NCBI RefSeq assembly: GCF_014650455.1
Contig: NZ_BMUZ01000004.1
Span: 434,001 to 498,000 of the forward strand
DNA from: Streptomyces xanthochromogenes
Lineage (GTDB): Bacteria; Actinomycetota; Actinomycetes; Streptomycetales; Streptomycetaceae
Direction: 5' to 3'
DNA length: 64,000 nt
Both the position numbers and the translations under genes were made by a program. Under the pieces are notes generated by a model. That model was not told the origin of the DNA and did not search any database. It saw only the letters and a program-made list of their open reading frames with translations. This document shows positions 16,447 to 25,003 of the stretch, in pieces; position 1 is the first letter of the stretch, and every line of letters starts with the position of its first letter.

Positions 16447-16992
16447 GTGTTCACCATCGACAGTCCCCGCCAGTACACCCTCGGCCTCGACGCGACGCCG
16501 GCCCGCATACCCCAGGTCCGCCGCATCGTCGCCGCACATCTTCGGCACTGGCGGCTGGAGAGCATCATCCAGCCCGTCAGCCTCGGCGTGACCGAGTTGC
16601 TCACCAATGTCCACCGCCACACCCAGGGCGACCACGACTGCGTCCTGGAACTGCGCTGGGCCCGGGGACAGCTCACCGCGTCCGTGGCCGACGGCGACCC
16701 CCGGCTGCCCCGGCTGCAGGGCCCCCGGCCGTTCGCCGAGCGCGGCCGCGGACTCGCCCTGATCGCCCACCTCAGCGACAGCTGGGGCACCCAGAACACA
16801 CCCGGTGGCAAGGTCGTGTGGTTCACGCTCACCGCCCAGCCGCAGGAGCTGCGCCCCCTGCGTCCGCTGCCCCCGCGCCCCGTGCTCACCGCCGCGGCGA
16901 GCGTTCCCGGCCTGCCGCGGTTCGACACCCGGCCGCACCCCCGGGCCGAGCGGGCCGAGCTCGCCGACGTGCGGTGCCTCAGCGACGTCTGA
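16447..16992 (+). CDS. RsbW-like ATP-binding regulatory protein
   Basis: A 181-residue protein with a GHKL ATPase domain (residues about 15-135) of the anti-sigma/serine-kinase type. The N-box is '[19 protein letters not shown]', the G1-like region '[12 protein letters not shown]', and the G2 region '[17 protein letters not shown]'. The proline-rich tail (140-181) is variable. Streptomyces has dozens of such proteins, acting as anti-sigma factors or on antagonist proteins. A STAS antagonist at 6001 is a possible, unproven partner. GTG start with AAGGGA at a good distance. Confidence 0.87.
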   Translation: MFTIDSPRQYTLGLDATPARIPQVRRIVAAHLRHWRLESIIQPVSLGVTELLTNVHRHTQGDHDCVLELRWARGQLTASVADGDPRLPRLQGPRPFAERGRGLALIAHLSDSWGTQNTPGGKVVWFTLTAQPQELRPLRPLPPRPVLTAAASVPGLPRFDTRPHPRAERAELADVRCLSDV

Positions 16993-17068
16993 TGCACCGG
17001 GCCCCCCGGCGCCCGGCCCCTCGGGGCCCGGTGCGACGGCCCGGGTGCGCCCCGGACATCGCGTACGG

Positions 17069-18190
17069 ATGGCCCGCAGCGGGTACGCACATCCTGTGAT
17101 CACCCTTGGGGTCGAAGAAGAGTATCTGCTGGTGGACCCGGACTCGGGTCTCCCCGTACCGCTGTCCGACGAGGTGCGTACGGCCGCCGGTCTCGAACCC
17201 ATGGTGCAGGAGCGCGAGGTACAGCCCGAGCTGCTCCTGGCCCAGGTCGAGGTCGCGACGCCGGTCTGCTCGACCCTCGACGAGGTGGGCGGTCACCTGT
17301 TGCGTCTGCGGCACGCGGTCGGAGCCGCGGCGGAGCAGCACGGCTGCCGGCTCGCGACGACCGCGGCCGCCCCGCTGACCGGTTCCGCCCCCACCGAGGT
17401 GACCCACGAGCCGCGCTACCAGGATCTGCGGGCCCGCGCCGCGCAGTTGGTGGAGGAACAGTTCATCAACGGGATGCACGTACACGTCGGGATGCCGGAC
17501 CGGGAGGTCGCCGTGTCCGTCCTGAACCGGATCCGGGTGTGGCTGCCGACACTGCTCGCCATGTCGGCCAACTCCCCGTTCTGGCAGGGCCGGGACACCG
17601 GCTTCGCGAGCTGGCGTACCCCGGTCTTCAGCCGCTGGCCGGTCTGCGGCCCCCCGCCCCGGTTCGACGACCTGGAAGACTACGAGCGGCGCACCCGGGC
17701 CCTGGTCGAGTCCAAAGTCATCCTGGACACCGGCCAGCTGTACTGGCAGGCGCGGCTCTCCGAGCGCTACCCGACCCTCGAACTGCGGTGTCTTGACGTG
17801 CAGTTGAGGGCGGACGACGCGGTGATGCTCGCGGGCGTCGTACGCGCCCTCGCCGCCACCGCCCTGCGCGCGCACAAGGCGGGCGAGCCCGAGCCGCAGT
17901 GCGCGCCGGAGCTGCTGCAGGCCGCGGTCTGGCATGCCGCCCGGCACGGTCTGGGCGGCACCCTGATCGACTCGGCGGGCCGGCCGCGCCCCGCCGGTGA
18001 CACGCTGTGCCAGCTCACCCAGCACGTCGCACAGGACCTGGCGGAATCCGGCGACGAGCGCGAGGTCGGTTCGCTCATCCACCGCCTGCTGCGCCAGGGC
18101 AACGGCGCCGACCGTCAGCGCGAGGCGCTGGCCGATGGCGGCTTCCCGTCCGTGATCGACCTCATCACGTCCGAGGCCACCGCCCCGTGA
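17069..18190 (+). CDS. YbdK-type carboxylate-amine ligase (GCS2 family)
   Basis: A 373-residue ATP-dependent ligase of the glutamate-cysteine ligase 2 family. Marks are the N-terminal '[19 protein letters not shown]' with the E-E-E metal site, '[20 protein letters not shown]', '[16 protein letters not shown]', '[23 protein letters not shown]' and '[11 protein letters not shown]'. It joins an amino group to the gamma-carboxylate of glutamate; the family has weak gamma-glutamylcysteine activity, and the true substrate here is unclear. ATG 17069 and GTG 17096 are both possible starts and neither has a clear ribosome-binding site; the first six residues are uncertain. Confidence 0.88.
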   Translation: MARSGYAHPVITLGVEEEYLLVDPDSGLPVPLSDEVRTAAGLEPMVQEREVQPELLLAQVEVATPVCSTLDEVGGHLLRLRHAVGAAAEQHGCRLATTAAAPLTGSAPTEVTHEPRYQDLRARAAQLVEEQFINGMHVHVGMPDREVAVSVLNRIRVWLPTLLAMSANSPFWQGRDTGFASWRTPVFSRWPVCGPPPRFDDLEDYERRTRALVESKVILDTGQLYWQARLSERYPTLELRCLDVQLRADDAVMLAGVVRALAATALRAHKAGEPEPQCAPELLQAAVWHAARHGLGGTLIDSAGRPRPAGDTLCQLTQHVAQDLAESGDEREVGSLIHRLLRQGNGADRQREALADGGFPSVIDLITSEATAP

Positions 18191-18332
18191 GCGAGGGCTC
18201 GGGCGGGTCCGGACAAGGGCGGCGCCGGCGGCTGATGGTCCCAACCCGTCCGGCGCCTTCATTCCTTCGTACGCAAGGAACGCACTTCCGACTACCACGG
18301 GTGGCGGCGGGGAAACATCGAACCGCCCCGCG

Positions 18333-18362
18333 GAAGGCACCCCGGTCCGCCGGGGCGCCTTC
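18333..18362. terminator. Bidirectional hairpin terminator
   Basis: A 13-bp stem (GAAGGCACCCCGG, 18333-18345, pairing with 18350-18362 with one G-T type mismatch) and a 4-base loop. It sits between the convergent YbdK-type and PfpI-type genes, 9 bases from the latter's stop. Another small inverted repeat (TTCCTT/AAGGAA, 18262-18280) lies upstream of it. Confidence 0.65.
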
Positions 18363-18371
18363 TTGGCCGGG

Positions 18372-18905
18372 TCAGTTCCCGAGCACGTCGAGGAAGGCCT
18401 CGCAGAACGCCTTCAGGTCGTCGGGCTTGCGGCTGGTGATCAGGGTGTTGGGGCCGCCGGTGCACACCTTCACCTGCTCGTCGACCCAGGTGCCGCCCGC
18501 GTTGGTGATGTCGGTGCGCAGGCTCGGCCAGGACGTCAGGGTGCGGCCGCGCAGCACATCGGCCTCCACCAGCGTCCAGGGTGCGTGGCAGATGGCCGCG
18601 ACGGGCTTGCCCTGCTCGAAGAAGCCCTTGGCGAACGCGACCGCGTCCTCGTCGACGCGCAGCGCGTCCGGGTTCGCGACGCCGCCGGGGAGGACCAGCG
18701 CGTCGTAGTCGCCGGGTCCGGTGTCACCGACGGTCCGGTCCACCGGGAAGGTGTCGCCCTTGTCCAGGTGGTTGTAGGCCTGTACGCGACCGGATTCGGT
18801 GGAGACCAGTTCCGGAGTGTGGCCGGCGTCGGCCACGGCCTTCCAGGGTTCGGTCAGCTCGACCTGCTCGATGCCTTCCGTCGCCACGAGGAATGCCACC
18901 TTCAT
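18372..18905 (-). CDS. DJ-1/PfpI-family protein
   Basis: A 177-residue protein of the PfpI/YhbO subgroup (type 1 glutamine-amidotransferase-like fold). The nucleophile elbow 'PVAAICHAPW' places the reactive Cys next to His, and the conserved acidic residue is in 'TEGIEQVELTEPWKA'. 'DALVLPGGVANPDALR' is also typical. Members act as proteases, glyoxalase III/deglycases or stress proteins. I chose ATG 18905, with a GGGAG site, over one eight codons earlier. Monocistronic. Confidence 0.92.
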   Translation of the reverse strand: MKVAFLVATEGIEQVELTEPWKAVADAGHTPELVSTESGRVQAYNHLDKGDTFPVDRTVGDTGPGDYDALVLPGGVANPDALRVDEDAVAFAKGFFEQGKPVAAICHAPWTLVEADVLRGRTLTSWPSLRTDITNAGGTWVDEQVKVCTGGPNTLITSRKPDDLKAFCEAFLDVLGN

Positions 18906-19313
18906 GTTGCCGCTCCCTTCTCGGTGCACCGCGCGGATCGCGATGTGGGTTCATGACTTCGTGCGGTACTGGAAAGGGCCGGGGCCCGCATCGGCGGTGT
19001 GGACAGCGCCGATGGGCCGTCGCGGCGGGACGGTGCCCGCAGAGGGGACGGCGTGGGCGCCCGGCCCAGTACCGGTCGCTTCGCCCGTACCCCTGACCAG
19101 CGCACCCACACCCCTCTACCGCTACCCGAGCCGGGCCGCCCCCGCCAGTGGACCGCCGCCCCGCCCCGCACCCGCGGGCCTCCGGGCCGTGCTCGGAGTG
19201 ACGGGTGTGAGTGCCGGTGCGCGGCGCGGAATCCGTGGGGCCCGCGATGTTTCCCGGCCCGTTCCGCGGCCACCCGGTCAGGGATCGCGCCCACCCCTCC
19301 CGAGGAGTCTCCG
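18906..19313. other. Intergenic region, PfpI gene to F420-type oxidoreductase
   Basis: 408 bases between divergent genes. No reading frame here has convincing protein character or a start with a ribosome-binding site. No strong palindrome is visible. It presumably holds both promoters, but I cannot place them. Confidence 0.4.
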
Positions 19314-20267
19314 ATGACGGAATACGGCTACTTCCTGTCCAGCGAGGAGCACGGCCCCGCCGAGTTGGTGGAGCAGGCGAGGATGGCGGAGCAGGCCGGA
19401 TTCACGGCGCTGTGGATCTCCGACCACTACCACCCGTGGAACGGCGACCAGGGGCAGTCCCCGTTCGTCTGGTCGGTGATCGGCGCGCTGTCCCAGGCGG
19501 TCTCGCTGCCGGTGGAGACCGCGGTGACGTGTCCCATCCTGCGCACCCATCCCGCCGTGATCGCCCAGGCCGCGGCCACCAGCGCCGTACAGCTCGGCGG
19601 GCGGTTCCGCCTGGGCATCGGCAGCGGCGAGGCACTCAACGAGCACATCCTGGGCGATCCGTGGCCCGAGGCCCCGGTCCGCCTGGAGATGCTGGAGGAG
19701 GCCGTCCGGGTGATGCGCCAGCTCTTCACCGGGGAGCAGATCAGCCATCACGGCAAGCACTACACGGTGGAGAACGCCCGCCTCTACACGGTCCCCGACG
19801 AGCCCGTGCCCATCGACGTCTCCGCCTTCGGCCCGCAAGCCGCGGAGGTGGCGGGCAGGATCGGCGACGGCTTCATCACGATGGCTCCCGACTCCTCGTC
19901 GATCGAGCGCTTCCGGCGCAGCGGCGGTGGCACCAAGCCGGTGTACGCCGGGCTGAAGGTCTGCTGGAACGTGGACGAGGAAGAGGCGGTCGCCACCGCA
20001 CACCGGCTGTGGGCCAATGAGCAACTGCCCGGTGAACTTCCGCAGATCCTGCCCACCCCGCGCCACTTCGAGCAGGCCTCGGAACTGGTCACGCCCGACC
20101 GGGTCCGCGAGAACGTCACGTGCGGGCCGGATCCGGACGCCCATGTGGCAGCGGTCAAGGAGTACGTGGACGCGGGCTTCGACACGGTTTACATCAACCA
20201 GATCGGCAAGGACCAGCAGGGCTTCTTCGACTTCTACCGCACCAAGGTGCTGCCCCAACTCGGCTGA
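19314..20267 (+). CDS. F420-dependent LLM-class (luciferase-like) oxidoreductase, copy 1
   Basis: A 317-residue TIM-barrel oxidoreductase of the luciferase-like family, FGD-type branch (resembling F420-dependent glucose-6-phosphate dehydrogenase). Diagnostic parts are 'EQAGFTALWISDHYHPWN', 'PVETAVTCPILRTHPAVIAQAAATSAVQLGGRFRLGIGSGEALNEH' and 'VRLEMLEEAVRVMRQLFTG'. It is expected to use cofactor F420; the substrate is not evident. A GAGGAG site supports ATG 19314. It is clearly paralogous to the gene at 21624, with a HAD phosphatase gene between them. Confidence 0.92.
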   Translation: MTEYGYFLSSEEHGPAELVEQARMAEQAGFTALWISDHYHPWNGDQGQSPFVWSVIGALSQAVSLPVETAVTCPILRTHPAVIAQAAATSAVQLGGRFRLGIGSGEALNEHILGDPWPEAPVRLEMLEEAVRVMRQLFTGEQISHHGKHYTVENARLYTVPDEPVPIDVSAFGPQAAEVAGRIGDGFITMAPDSSSIERFRRSGGGTKPVYAGLKVCWNVDEEEAVATAHRLWANEQLPGELPQILPTPRHFEQASELVTPDRVRENVTCGPDPDAHVAAVKEYVDAGFDTVYINQIGKDQQGFFDFYRTKVLPQLG

Positions 20268-20304
20268 CGAGCCGCGCGACAGGGGGCGTCACCCTCAACC
20301 GCCC

Positions 20305-20336
20305 GATGCCGGGCGGGACTTGAACCACCCGGCATC
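20305..20336. terminator. Bidirectional hairpin terminator
   Basis: A perfect 9-bp stem (GATGCCGGG at 20305-20313, complement at 20328-20336) between the stops of the convergent oxidoreductase and HAD genes. The loop strand happens to contain a T-arm-like string (GGGACTTGAACC), but no tRNA can be folded there. Confidence 0.65.
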
Positions 20337-20375
20337 TCCGGAACGTCGCGTGCCGTCCTGCCAAGCGCTGTCGCG

Positions 20376-21050
20376 TCAGTCCGTGCGCTCCAGCTGTGCG
20401 AAGACGCTGGTGTCCAGGTGTGAGAGCAGTTCGGCGGGGTCGCCGTACACGGCCTGGGCCCCGGCGTCTTCGAGGTCCGCGCGGGCGATGCCGCCGGTGA
20501 GCAGGGCGACGGCGCGTACGTCCGCCGAGCGGGCCGCCTTCATGTCCCACACCGTGTCCCCCACGAACACCGCGTCCGAGGGTTCGGCCCCGGCCAGTTC
20601 GAGGGCCCGGTGCACCGGGTCGGGGGCGGGTTTCCCCTCGCTGACGTCGTCGGCGCTGGCCACGCCCTCGATGACGTCGTCCGCGTCGATGGCCCGGCGC
20701 AGCGCCTTCAGCTCCGGGCCGCCCGCAGAGGTGGCGAGCACGATGCGCCAGCCCCTCGATGCCAGCTCGCGCAGCAGATCGCGGGCGCCGTCGAGCGGGG
20801 GCAGACGCTCGAAGTAGGCGCCGTACAGGGCGGTGTGCGCGGCGGCGAGTTTCTCGTCCTCGTCCCGGTCGCGGTCCTCGCCGAGCAGGTGCTCGACGAG
20901 GTCGTCCGAGCCGAGCCCGATGGCCCGGTGGATGTCGTGCATCGTCACGTCGTGCCCCGACTGGCGGAAGGCCTCCCACCAGGTGACGACGTGCAGATGG
21001 TTGGTGTCGACGAGGGTGCCGTCGACGTCGAACAGGGCCGCACGTGTCAT
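20376..21050 (-). CDS. HAD-superfamily phosphatase (phosphoglycolate phosphatase/beta-PGM-like)
   Basis: A 224-residue haloacid-dehalogenase-like hydrolase with all four motifs: 'ALFDVDGTLVDTNH' (nucleophile Asp), 'VLATSAGG' (motif II), the Lys in 'SEGKPAPDPVH' (motif III) and 'AVFVGDTVWDMKAA' (motif IV). The helical cap between residues about 18 and 85 is the subclass I type. Substrate not determinable. ATG 21050 is chosen; a longer frame reading gives arginine-rich leader only. It lies between two F420-type oxidoreductase genes but on the other strand. Confidence 0.93.
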   Translation of the reverse strand: MTRAALFDVDGTLVDTNHLHVVTWWEAFRQSGHDVTMHDIHRAIGLGSDDLVEHLLGEDRDRDEDEKLAAAHTALYGAYFERLPPLDGARDLLRELASRGWRIVLATSAGGPELKALRRAIDADDVIEGVASADDVSEGKPAPDPVHRALELAGAEPSDAVFVGDTVWDMKAARSADVRAVALLTGGIARADLEDAGAQAVYGDPAELLSHLDTSVFAQLERTD

Positions 21051-21189
21051 GCGTTCACGCCTTTCGTTCCGCCATTGCCGAAGTTGCCGCTTCGTTCCGC
21101 CGCCGCGGAACCCGCCACCGGGGGCTCCGCCCCACTGTCGATCATGCCGCCGTTCGTGGCCCACAACACCTCGTGGCGCGGGCGGCTGA

Positions 21190-21411
21190 TCACGCCGCGA
21201 GTCGACGGCGTGCGGTCGCCCGGTCGTACGGGACCTCCGCCTCCCCGTGCGGCGCGGTTTCGGCGGGCGGCAGGTCGGGCACCGCGACCAGGTGCCGCCC
21301 GGGTGGCTCGGCGGCCGGTTCGTTCCCGCCGAGGACGAGCTCCTCGTACCGCCCGAGGGCGAGTACGGCGACCAGCATCAGGTTGGGCAGCAGAACGGCT
21401 ACGAGGACCAC
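21190..21411 (-). CDS. Probable small membrane protein
   Basis: A 73-residue reading frame starting at GTG 21411, with AAGGAG five to six bases upstream. It begins with a hydrophobic helix ('MVLVAVLLPNLMLVAVLALG'), then 'RYEELVLGG', then a proline-rich hydrophilic tail ending 'DRATARRRLAA'. The membrane helix next to the start and the well-spaced ribosome-binding site argue for a real gene in what is otherwise a 573-base gap. Similar one-helix proteins with G-R-Y-E-E after the helix occur in Streptomyces as far as I recall; function unknown. Confidence 0.55.
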   Translation of the reverse strand: MVLVAVLLPNLMLVAVLALGRYEELVLGGNEPAAEPPGRHLVAVPDLPPAETAPHGEAEVPYDRATARRRLAA

Positions 21412-21623
21412 GACGACTCCTTGCGGGGATGACCGTGCCTGCGGGGTCGGGTTGCCGCGCCGGCGCAGCCGAAACCTGCCGCGCCGCGGGAGTCCCGCCC
21501 GCCGCCCGGTCGCCCCCTCCGACGGCGGCGACCGCGTGGGCGCCACCGCATCGGGTACCCGGGATGCCGACGGCCGGGTGAAGGCGGAGGTTTCGGTTGG
21601 AGCGGTTCGGCAAAGGGTGACAT

Positions 21624-22589
21624 ATGGTGCAAATCGGCTACACGATGATGACCGAGCAGGCGAACCCCCGCTCCCTCGTGGAGGGCGTCGTCGCGGCCGA
21701 GCGGGCCGGCTTCGACTTCTCCGTCACGTCCGACCACTACTTCCCGTGGCTGGAGTCCCAGGGCCACGCCCCCTACGCGTGGAGCGTGCTGGGCGCGGCG
21801 GCTCAGGCCACCAGCCGGATTCCGCTGATGACCTATGTGACGTGTCCGACCGTCCGGTACCACCCGGCCGTCGTGGCACAGAAGGCGGCGACGATGCAGT
21901 CGCTGTCCCAGGGGCGCTTCCGGCTCGGCCTCGGCTCCGGCGAGAACCTCAACGAGCATGTGACAGGCGGCGGTTGGCCCACCGCCAAGGTACGCCTCGA
22001 CATGCTGGAGGAGGCCGTCGAGATCATCCGCGCGCTGTTCTCGGGCGAGACGGTCAACCACCAGGGCGCCTACTTCGACGTCGCCGACGCCCGCCTGTGG
22101 GACCTGCCGGACGAGCTGCCCCCGATCGGCATCGCCGTCTCGGGCGAGCGGTCCTGCTCCCTGGCCGGGCGGCTCGCGGACCTCGTCATCGCCACCGAGC
22201 CCAAGAAGGAACTGATCGACGCCTTCGACCGGCACGGCGGCCAGGGCAAGCCCCGCGTAGGGCAGTTGCCCGTCTGCTACGACCCCGACCGGGACGCGGC
22301 GATCGCCCGGGCGCACGACCAGTTCCGCTGGGCGTTCGCGGGCTGGCCGGTCAACTCGGAACTGCCGGGCCCCTCCGGCTTCGAGGGCGCCACCAGCTTC
22401 GTCACCCCGCAGGACGTGGCGGAGGGCATTCCGTGCGGCGACGACGTCGACCACTTCGTCGAGGCCGTACGCCCCTATGCCGAAGCCGGGTTCACGGAGA
22501 TCGCGCTCGTCCAGGTCGGCGGCGGGCACCAACTCCCCTTCATCGACTGGGCCGAGAGGGAGCTGCTGCCGGCTCTGCGCGAACTGTGA
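21624..22589 (+). CDS. F420-dependent LLM-class oxidoreductase, copy 2
   Basis: A 321-residue paralogue of the protein at 19314, in the same FGD-type branch. Shared signatures are 'ERAGFDFSVTSDHYFPWLESQGHAPYAWSV', 'MTYVTCPTVRYHPAVVAQKAATMQSLSQGRFRLGLGSGENLNEH' and 'VRLDMLEEAVEIIRALFSG'. The substrate-side C-terminal half differs (e.g. 'GIAVSGERSCSLAGRLADLVIATEP'), so the substrates may differ. ATG 21624 follows an AAAGGGTG ribosome-binding site. Monocistronic, followed by a VOC-gene remnant. Confidence 0.93.
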   Translation: MVQIGYTMMTEQANPRSLVEGVVAAERAGFDFSVTSDHYFPWLESQGHAPYAWSVLGAAAQATSRIPLMTYVTCPTVRYHPAVVAQKAATMQSLSQGRFRLGLGSGENLNEHVTGGGWPTAKVRLDMLEEAVEIIRALFSGETVNHQGAYFDVADARLWDLPDELPPIGIAVSGERSCSLAGRLADLVIATEPKKELIDAFDRHGGQGKPRVGQLPVCYDPDRDAAIARAHDQFRWAFAGWPVNSELPGPSGFEGATSFVTPQDVAEGIPCGDDVDHFVEAVRPYAEAGFTEIALVQVGGGHQLPFIDWAERELLPALREL

Positions 22590-22649
22590 ACCGCCGCGAA
22601 CCCCGGACCGACGGCCGTGTCGAGGAGACCGGCACGGCCCCACTGCCTC

Positions 22650-22736
22650 ATGGCCCTGGACTGCTCCGGCCCCGAGGCGCCAGCCGCGTTCTACACCGAC
22701 TCGGCGGGCCACCCCTTCTGCCTCTGCCGGACCTGA
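22650..22736 (+). pseudogene. Remnant of a VOC/glyoxalase gene with a large internal deletion
   Basis: A 28-residue frame, 'MALDCSGPEAPAAFYTD' joined directly to 'SAGHPFCLCRT' and a stop. The first half is the start of a typical VOC domain (L-D-C-x-x-P-x-A-x-A-x-F-Y). The second half is the typical end (D-P-A-G-H-P-F-C-L-C). In complete relatives about 85-90 residues lie between them, so the frame looks like a clean in-frame deletion of the middle. It cannot fold as a VOC domain. Confidence 0.6.
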
Positions 22737-22827
22737 CCCCGCGGGCACGACCGGCCCGAGGACGCCCGCCACGCGCCGGGCCATCGCCGCGGCACTCACC
22801 CACCGAACGACAACCACGGAGAACAGC

Positions 22828-23214
22828 GTGAACGACTCAGCTTCCTCGACCTCCCCCGCGGCCGACTCCCCCGACCTGGTGCACGTCATGCTCGGCGAGT
22901 GTTCGGCCGCCGACGCGGACGCGGTCTTCGACGTGCTCGCCACCCACTTCGACTCGGATCGCGACAATGACGTGCCCGGCCGTCGCGAGGGGCCCAGGCC
23001 CGCCACCTGGACCGGCAGCTTCCGTGCCGATCACGCGCCGTCCGACGTCACCGGGGTGATCCTCGCCGGCCCGGTCACCGCCGACCTCCAGGGCGGCCCG
23101 GTGGCGGTGGACCGGCTCCGTCACACCCTGGCCGCGGCCTTCTCGGTGGAGACGGCGGGCAGCGCGGCGGGCGACCAGGAGGTCGATCTCCAGCTCCGCC
23201 TGTCGAACGGCTAG
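22828..23214 (+). CDS. Conserved hypothetical protein
   Basis: A 128-residue soluble acidic protein, read from GTG 22828 with CGGAGA upstream. It has a Ser/Ala/Pro-rich start, 'LVHVMLGECSAADADAVFDVLATHF', 'TWTGSFRADH' and a C-terminal 'DLQGGPVAVDRLRHTLAAAF'. The alternating pattern suggests an alpha/beta fold. I do not recognise a named family. Confidence 0.7.
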   Translation: MNDSASSTSPAADSPDLVHVMLGECSAADADAVFDVLATHFDSDRDNDVPGRREGPRPATWTGSFRADHAPSDVTGVILAGPVTADLQGGPVAVDRLRHTLAAAFSVETAGSAAGDQEVDLQLRLSNG

Positions 23215-23330
23215 CGGGCCCGTCGGACGGCCCGGAGGAGATTGGCCGTGCGCAACCGGTCCCTTGTGACCGGCACGGAACTACTCTGGTCAGTAGGAGC
23301 TGGAACCCTTCTGCCAGATCGGAGGACATC

Positions 23331-23486
23331 ATGATCGTCCTCGGAATCATCCTGCTCGTCGTCGGCTTCGTGGCCGGCATCTCCATCCTGTGGACCATCG
23401 GCATCATTCTGCTGGTCATCGGAGCCATCCTGTGGCTCCTCGGATCCGTCGGCCACGCGGTCGGCGGGCGGCGACACTACTGGTAG
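23331..23486 (+). CDS. DUF6131-like small membrane protein
   Basis: A 51-residue, almost wholly hydrophobic protein with two predicted helices: 'VLGIILLVVGFVAGISILW' and 'IGIILLVIGAILWLLGSVG', and a short basic tail (GGRRHYW). It matches the DUF6131 type common in actinobacteria; function unknown, perhaps stress-related. A strong GGAGG site precedes the ATG. Confidence 0.82.
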   Translation: MIVLGIILLVVGFVAGISILWTIGIILLVIGAILWLLGSVGHAVGGRRHYW

Positions 23487-23547
23487 ACGGCGGCCGGGCG
23501 GGCGCGCTCCACGGAGTGCCGCGCCCGGCCCGGTCTGTCGTACGAGC

Positions 23548-23588
23548 ACTTCCCGGGCCGTGCCCGTGACGGGCGCGGCCCGGGAAGT
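23548..23588. terminator. Bidirectional hairpin terminator
   Basis: A perfect 12-bp stem (ACTTCCCGGGCC at 23548-23559, complement at 23577-23588), with a further GCCCGT/ACGGGC helix inside the loop. It separates the convergent DUF6131 and SpoIIE-type genes. Confidence 0.75.
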
Positions 23589-23613
23589 ACGCCTCGGGAA
23601 AGCCGAGGACGGC

Positions 23614-24852
23614 CTAGAGGCCGATGACGATCAAAGCCGTGTCGTCGGTTGCTCCCCCGGCCGGGACCAGATCCCCGAGGACCGCGTCCGCGAGGGCTTC
23701 GGGGTCGGCTCCGTGGTGGCTCGCGAGTGAGTCCGCGAGTCGGCGAAGACCGGTGTCGATGTCCTCGTGCCTGCGCTCGACGAGTCCGTCCGTGTAGAGG
23801 ACGAGCACGGCGCCTTCGGTGAAGGCCGTCGTCGTCTCCGGGCGGGCGACGTGTTCGGGGCGGGCGCCCAGCGGCGGATCCGTCGCGGCGTCCAGGAACT
23901 GCACGCTGCCGTCCTCGTGCAGCAGCGCCGCGGGCAGATGTCCGGCACTGCTGTAGGTGACGGTGTTTCCGTTCCAGTCGACGACGGCCAGGAAAGCGGT
24001 GGCCGACTCGGCACCCGTCACCGACCGGGCGTACAGGCCGAGCACCTCCAGGGCCTGTGCGGGGCCTTCGGCCACTCTCGACGCCGCGCTCAGGGCGCTG
24101 CGGAGCTGGCCCATCACGCCGGCCGCGGCGAGGCCGTGACCGACGACGTCACCGACCGCCACCGCGAGCCGGCCACCGGAGAGCTCGGCCAGGTCGTACC
24201 AGTCACCGCACACGTTGAGCGCGCTGACGGCCGGCAGGTAGCGCACGGCGGCGCGGCGGTCCCCGAGCGGCCCGGGCACGGGCAGCATCGCGGCCTGGAG
24301 GGACAGGGCCACTTCGTGTTCCCGCGCGTGCGCTCGCCGCAGCTGCTCGTTGAGTTCCTGGAGCTCACTGGCCCGGCTGTAGAGCTCGGCCTCCAGGACC
24401 CGGGCGCGGCTCTCGTCCCCGGCCGCGGCGCTCCGGTCCCGGGCGCGGATGAGCTCGGTGACCTCCTCGACCCGGTGCAGCAGCAGGACCACCTTGCCGT
24501 TCCGGTCGAACACGGGCGTGTTGACCGGGCTCCAGTACCGCTCCTCCCACACACCGGGCCGGGCCGGGTCCTCCACGTCGTAGCGCTGGAGGGCCATGGC
24601 GTCCCGCTCCCCGGTGGCGGCCACCCTGCGCAGCGACGCCTCCAGGTTGCGCATCCCGCTGGCGTCCGGGTCGCCGGGATTTTCGGGGAAGGCGTCGAAG
24701 AGATAGCGGCCGACGAGGTCCTCGCGGCGGCGTCCGGTCGTGCCGAGGAACACCTCGTTGACGTCTGCGTACACGAGGTCGGTGGTGAGCAGCGCCACCG
24801 GGGCGGGCAGCGCCCGGAAGACCGCCTCGAAGTCGATGCCGGACCCGTTCAC
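23614..24852 (-). CDS. PAS-domain PP2C (SpoIIE) serine/threonine phosphatase
   Basis: A 412-residue regulator with three parts. A PAS domain (residues about 8-130: 'DFEAVFRALPAPVALLTTDLVYADVNEVFLGTTGR', 'WSPVNTPVFDRNGKVVLLLHRVEEVTE') is followed by a coiled coil (about 140-185, 'LEAELYSRASELQELNEQLRRA') and a SpoIIE-type phosphatase. The phosphatase metal motifs are 'NVCGDWYDL', 'VAVGDVVGHG' and 'GAVLVLYTDGLVERR', ending 'GATDDTALIVI'. Such proteins dephosphorylate STAS anti-sigma-factor antagonists. A GTG start is read at 24852. Possible targets include the STAS protein at 6001, but its Ser is missing. Confidence 0.93.
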   Translation of the reverse strand: MNGSGIDFEAVFRALPAPVALLTTDLVYADVNEVFLGTTGRRREDLVGRYLFDAFPENPGDPDASGMRNLEASLRRVAATGERDAMALQRYDVEDPARPGVWEERYWSPVNTPVFDRNGKVVLLLHRVEEVTELIRARDRSAAAGDESRARVLEAELYSRASELQELNEQLRRAHAREHEVALSLQAAMLPVPGPLGDRRAAVRYLPAVSALNVCGDWYDLAELSGGRLAVAVGDVVGHGLAAAGVMGQLRSALSAASRVAEGPAQALEVLGLYARSVTGAESATAFLAVVDWNGNTVTYSSAGHLPAALLHEDGSVQFLDAATDPPLGARPEHVARPETTTAFTEGAVLVLYTDGLVERRHEDIDTGLRRLADSLASHHGADPEALADAVLGDLVPAGGATDDTALIVIGL

Positions 24853-24946
24853 AGATGCACCTGCCCGCGTGACGCCTCTTCGATCTTGTGTTCTTCACGA
24901 TAGGCGGCATCGGCGGTACGGGCCTGCCGGACGGGCCGTACGCCGG

Positions 24947-24981
24947 AGGGCGACCGGATGCGCAGGGCATCCGGTCGCCCT
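24947..24981. terminator. Strong hairpin terminator of the gap gene
   Basis: A perfect 15-bp stem (AGGGCGACCGGATGC, 24947-24961, with its complement at 24967-24981) and a 5-base loop, 22 bases beyond the gap stop codon. This is among the longest perfect hairpins seen in the window. Confidence 0.8.
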
Positions 24982-25003
24982 CGGGGTCAGCGGGCGGGCA
25001 GGG

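Noticed and set aside
14349..18190. Ergothioneine biosynthesis from the class II amidotransferase and the YbdK-type ligase
   Set aside because: EgtB and EgtD are absent and the two genes are not adjacent. The ligase belongs to the YbdK branch rather than clearly to EgtA.
20314..20327. tRNA T-arm-like string GGGACTTGAACC between convergent genes
   Set aside because: The flanking bases cannot form a T-stem, anticodon arm or acceptor stem. The string is the loop region of a terminator hairpin.
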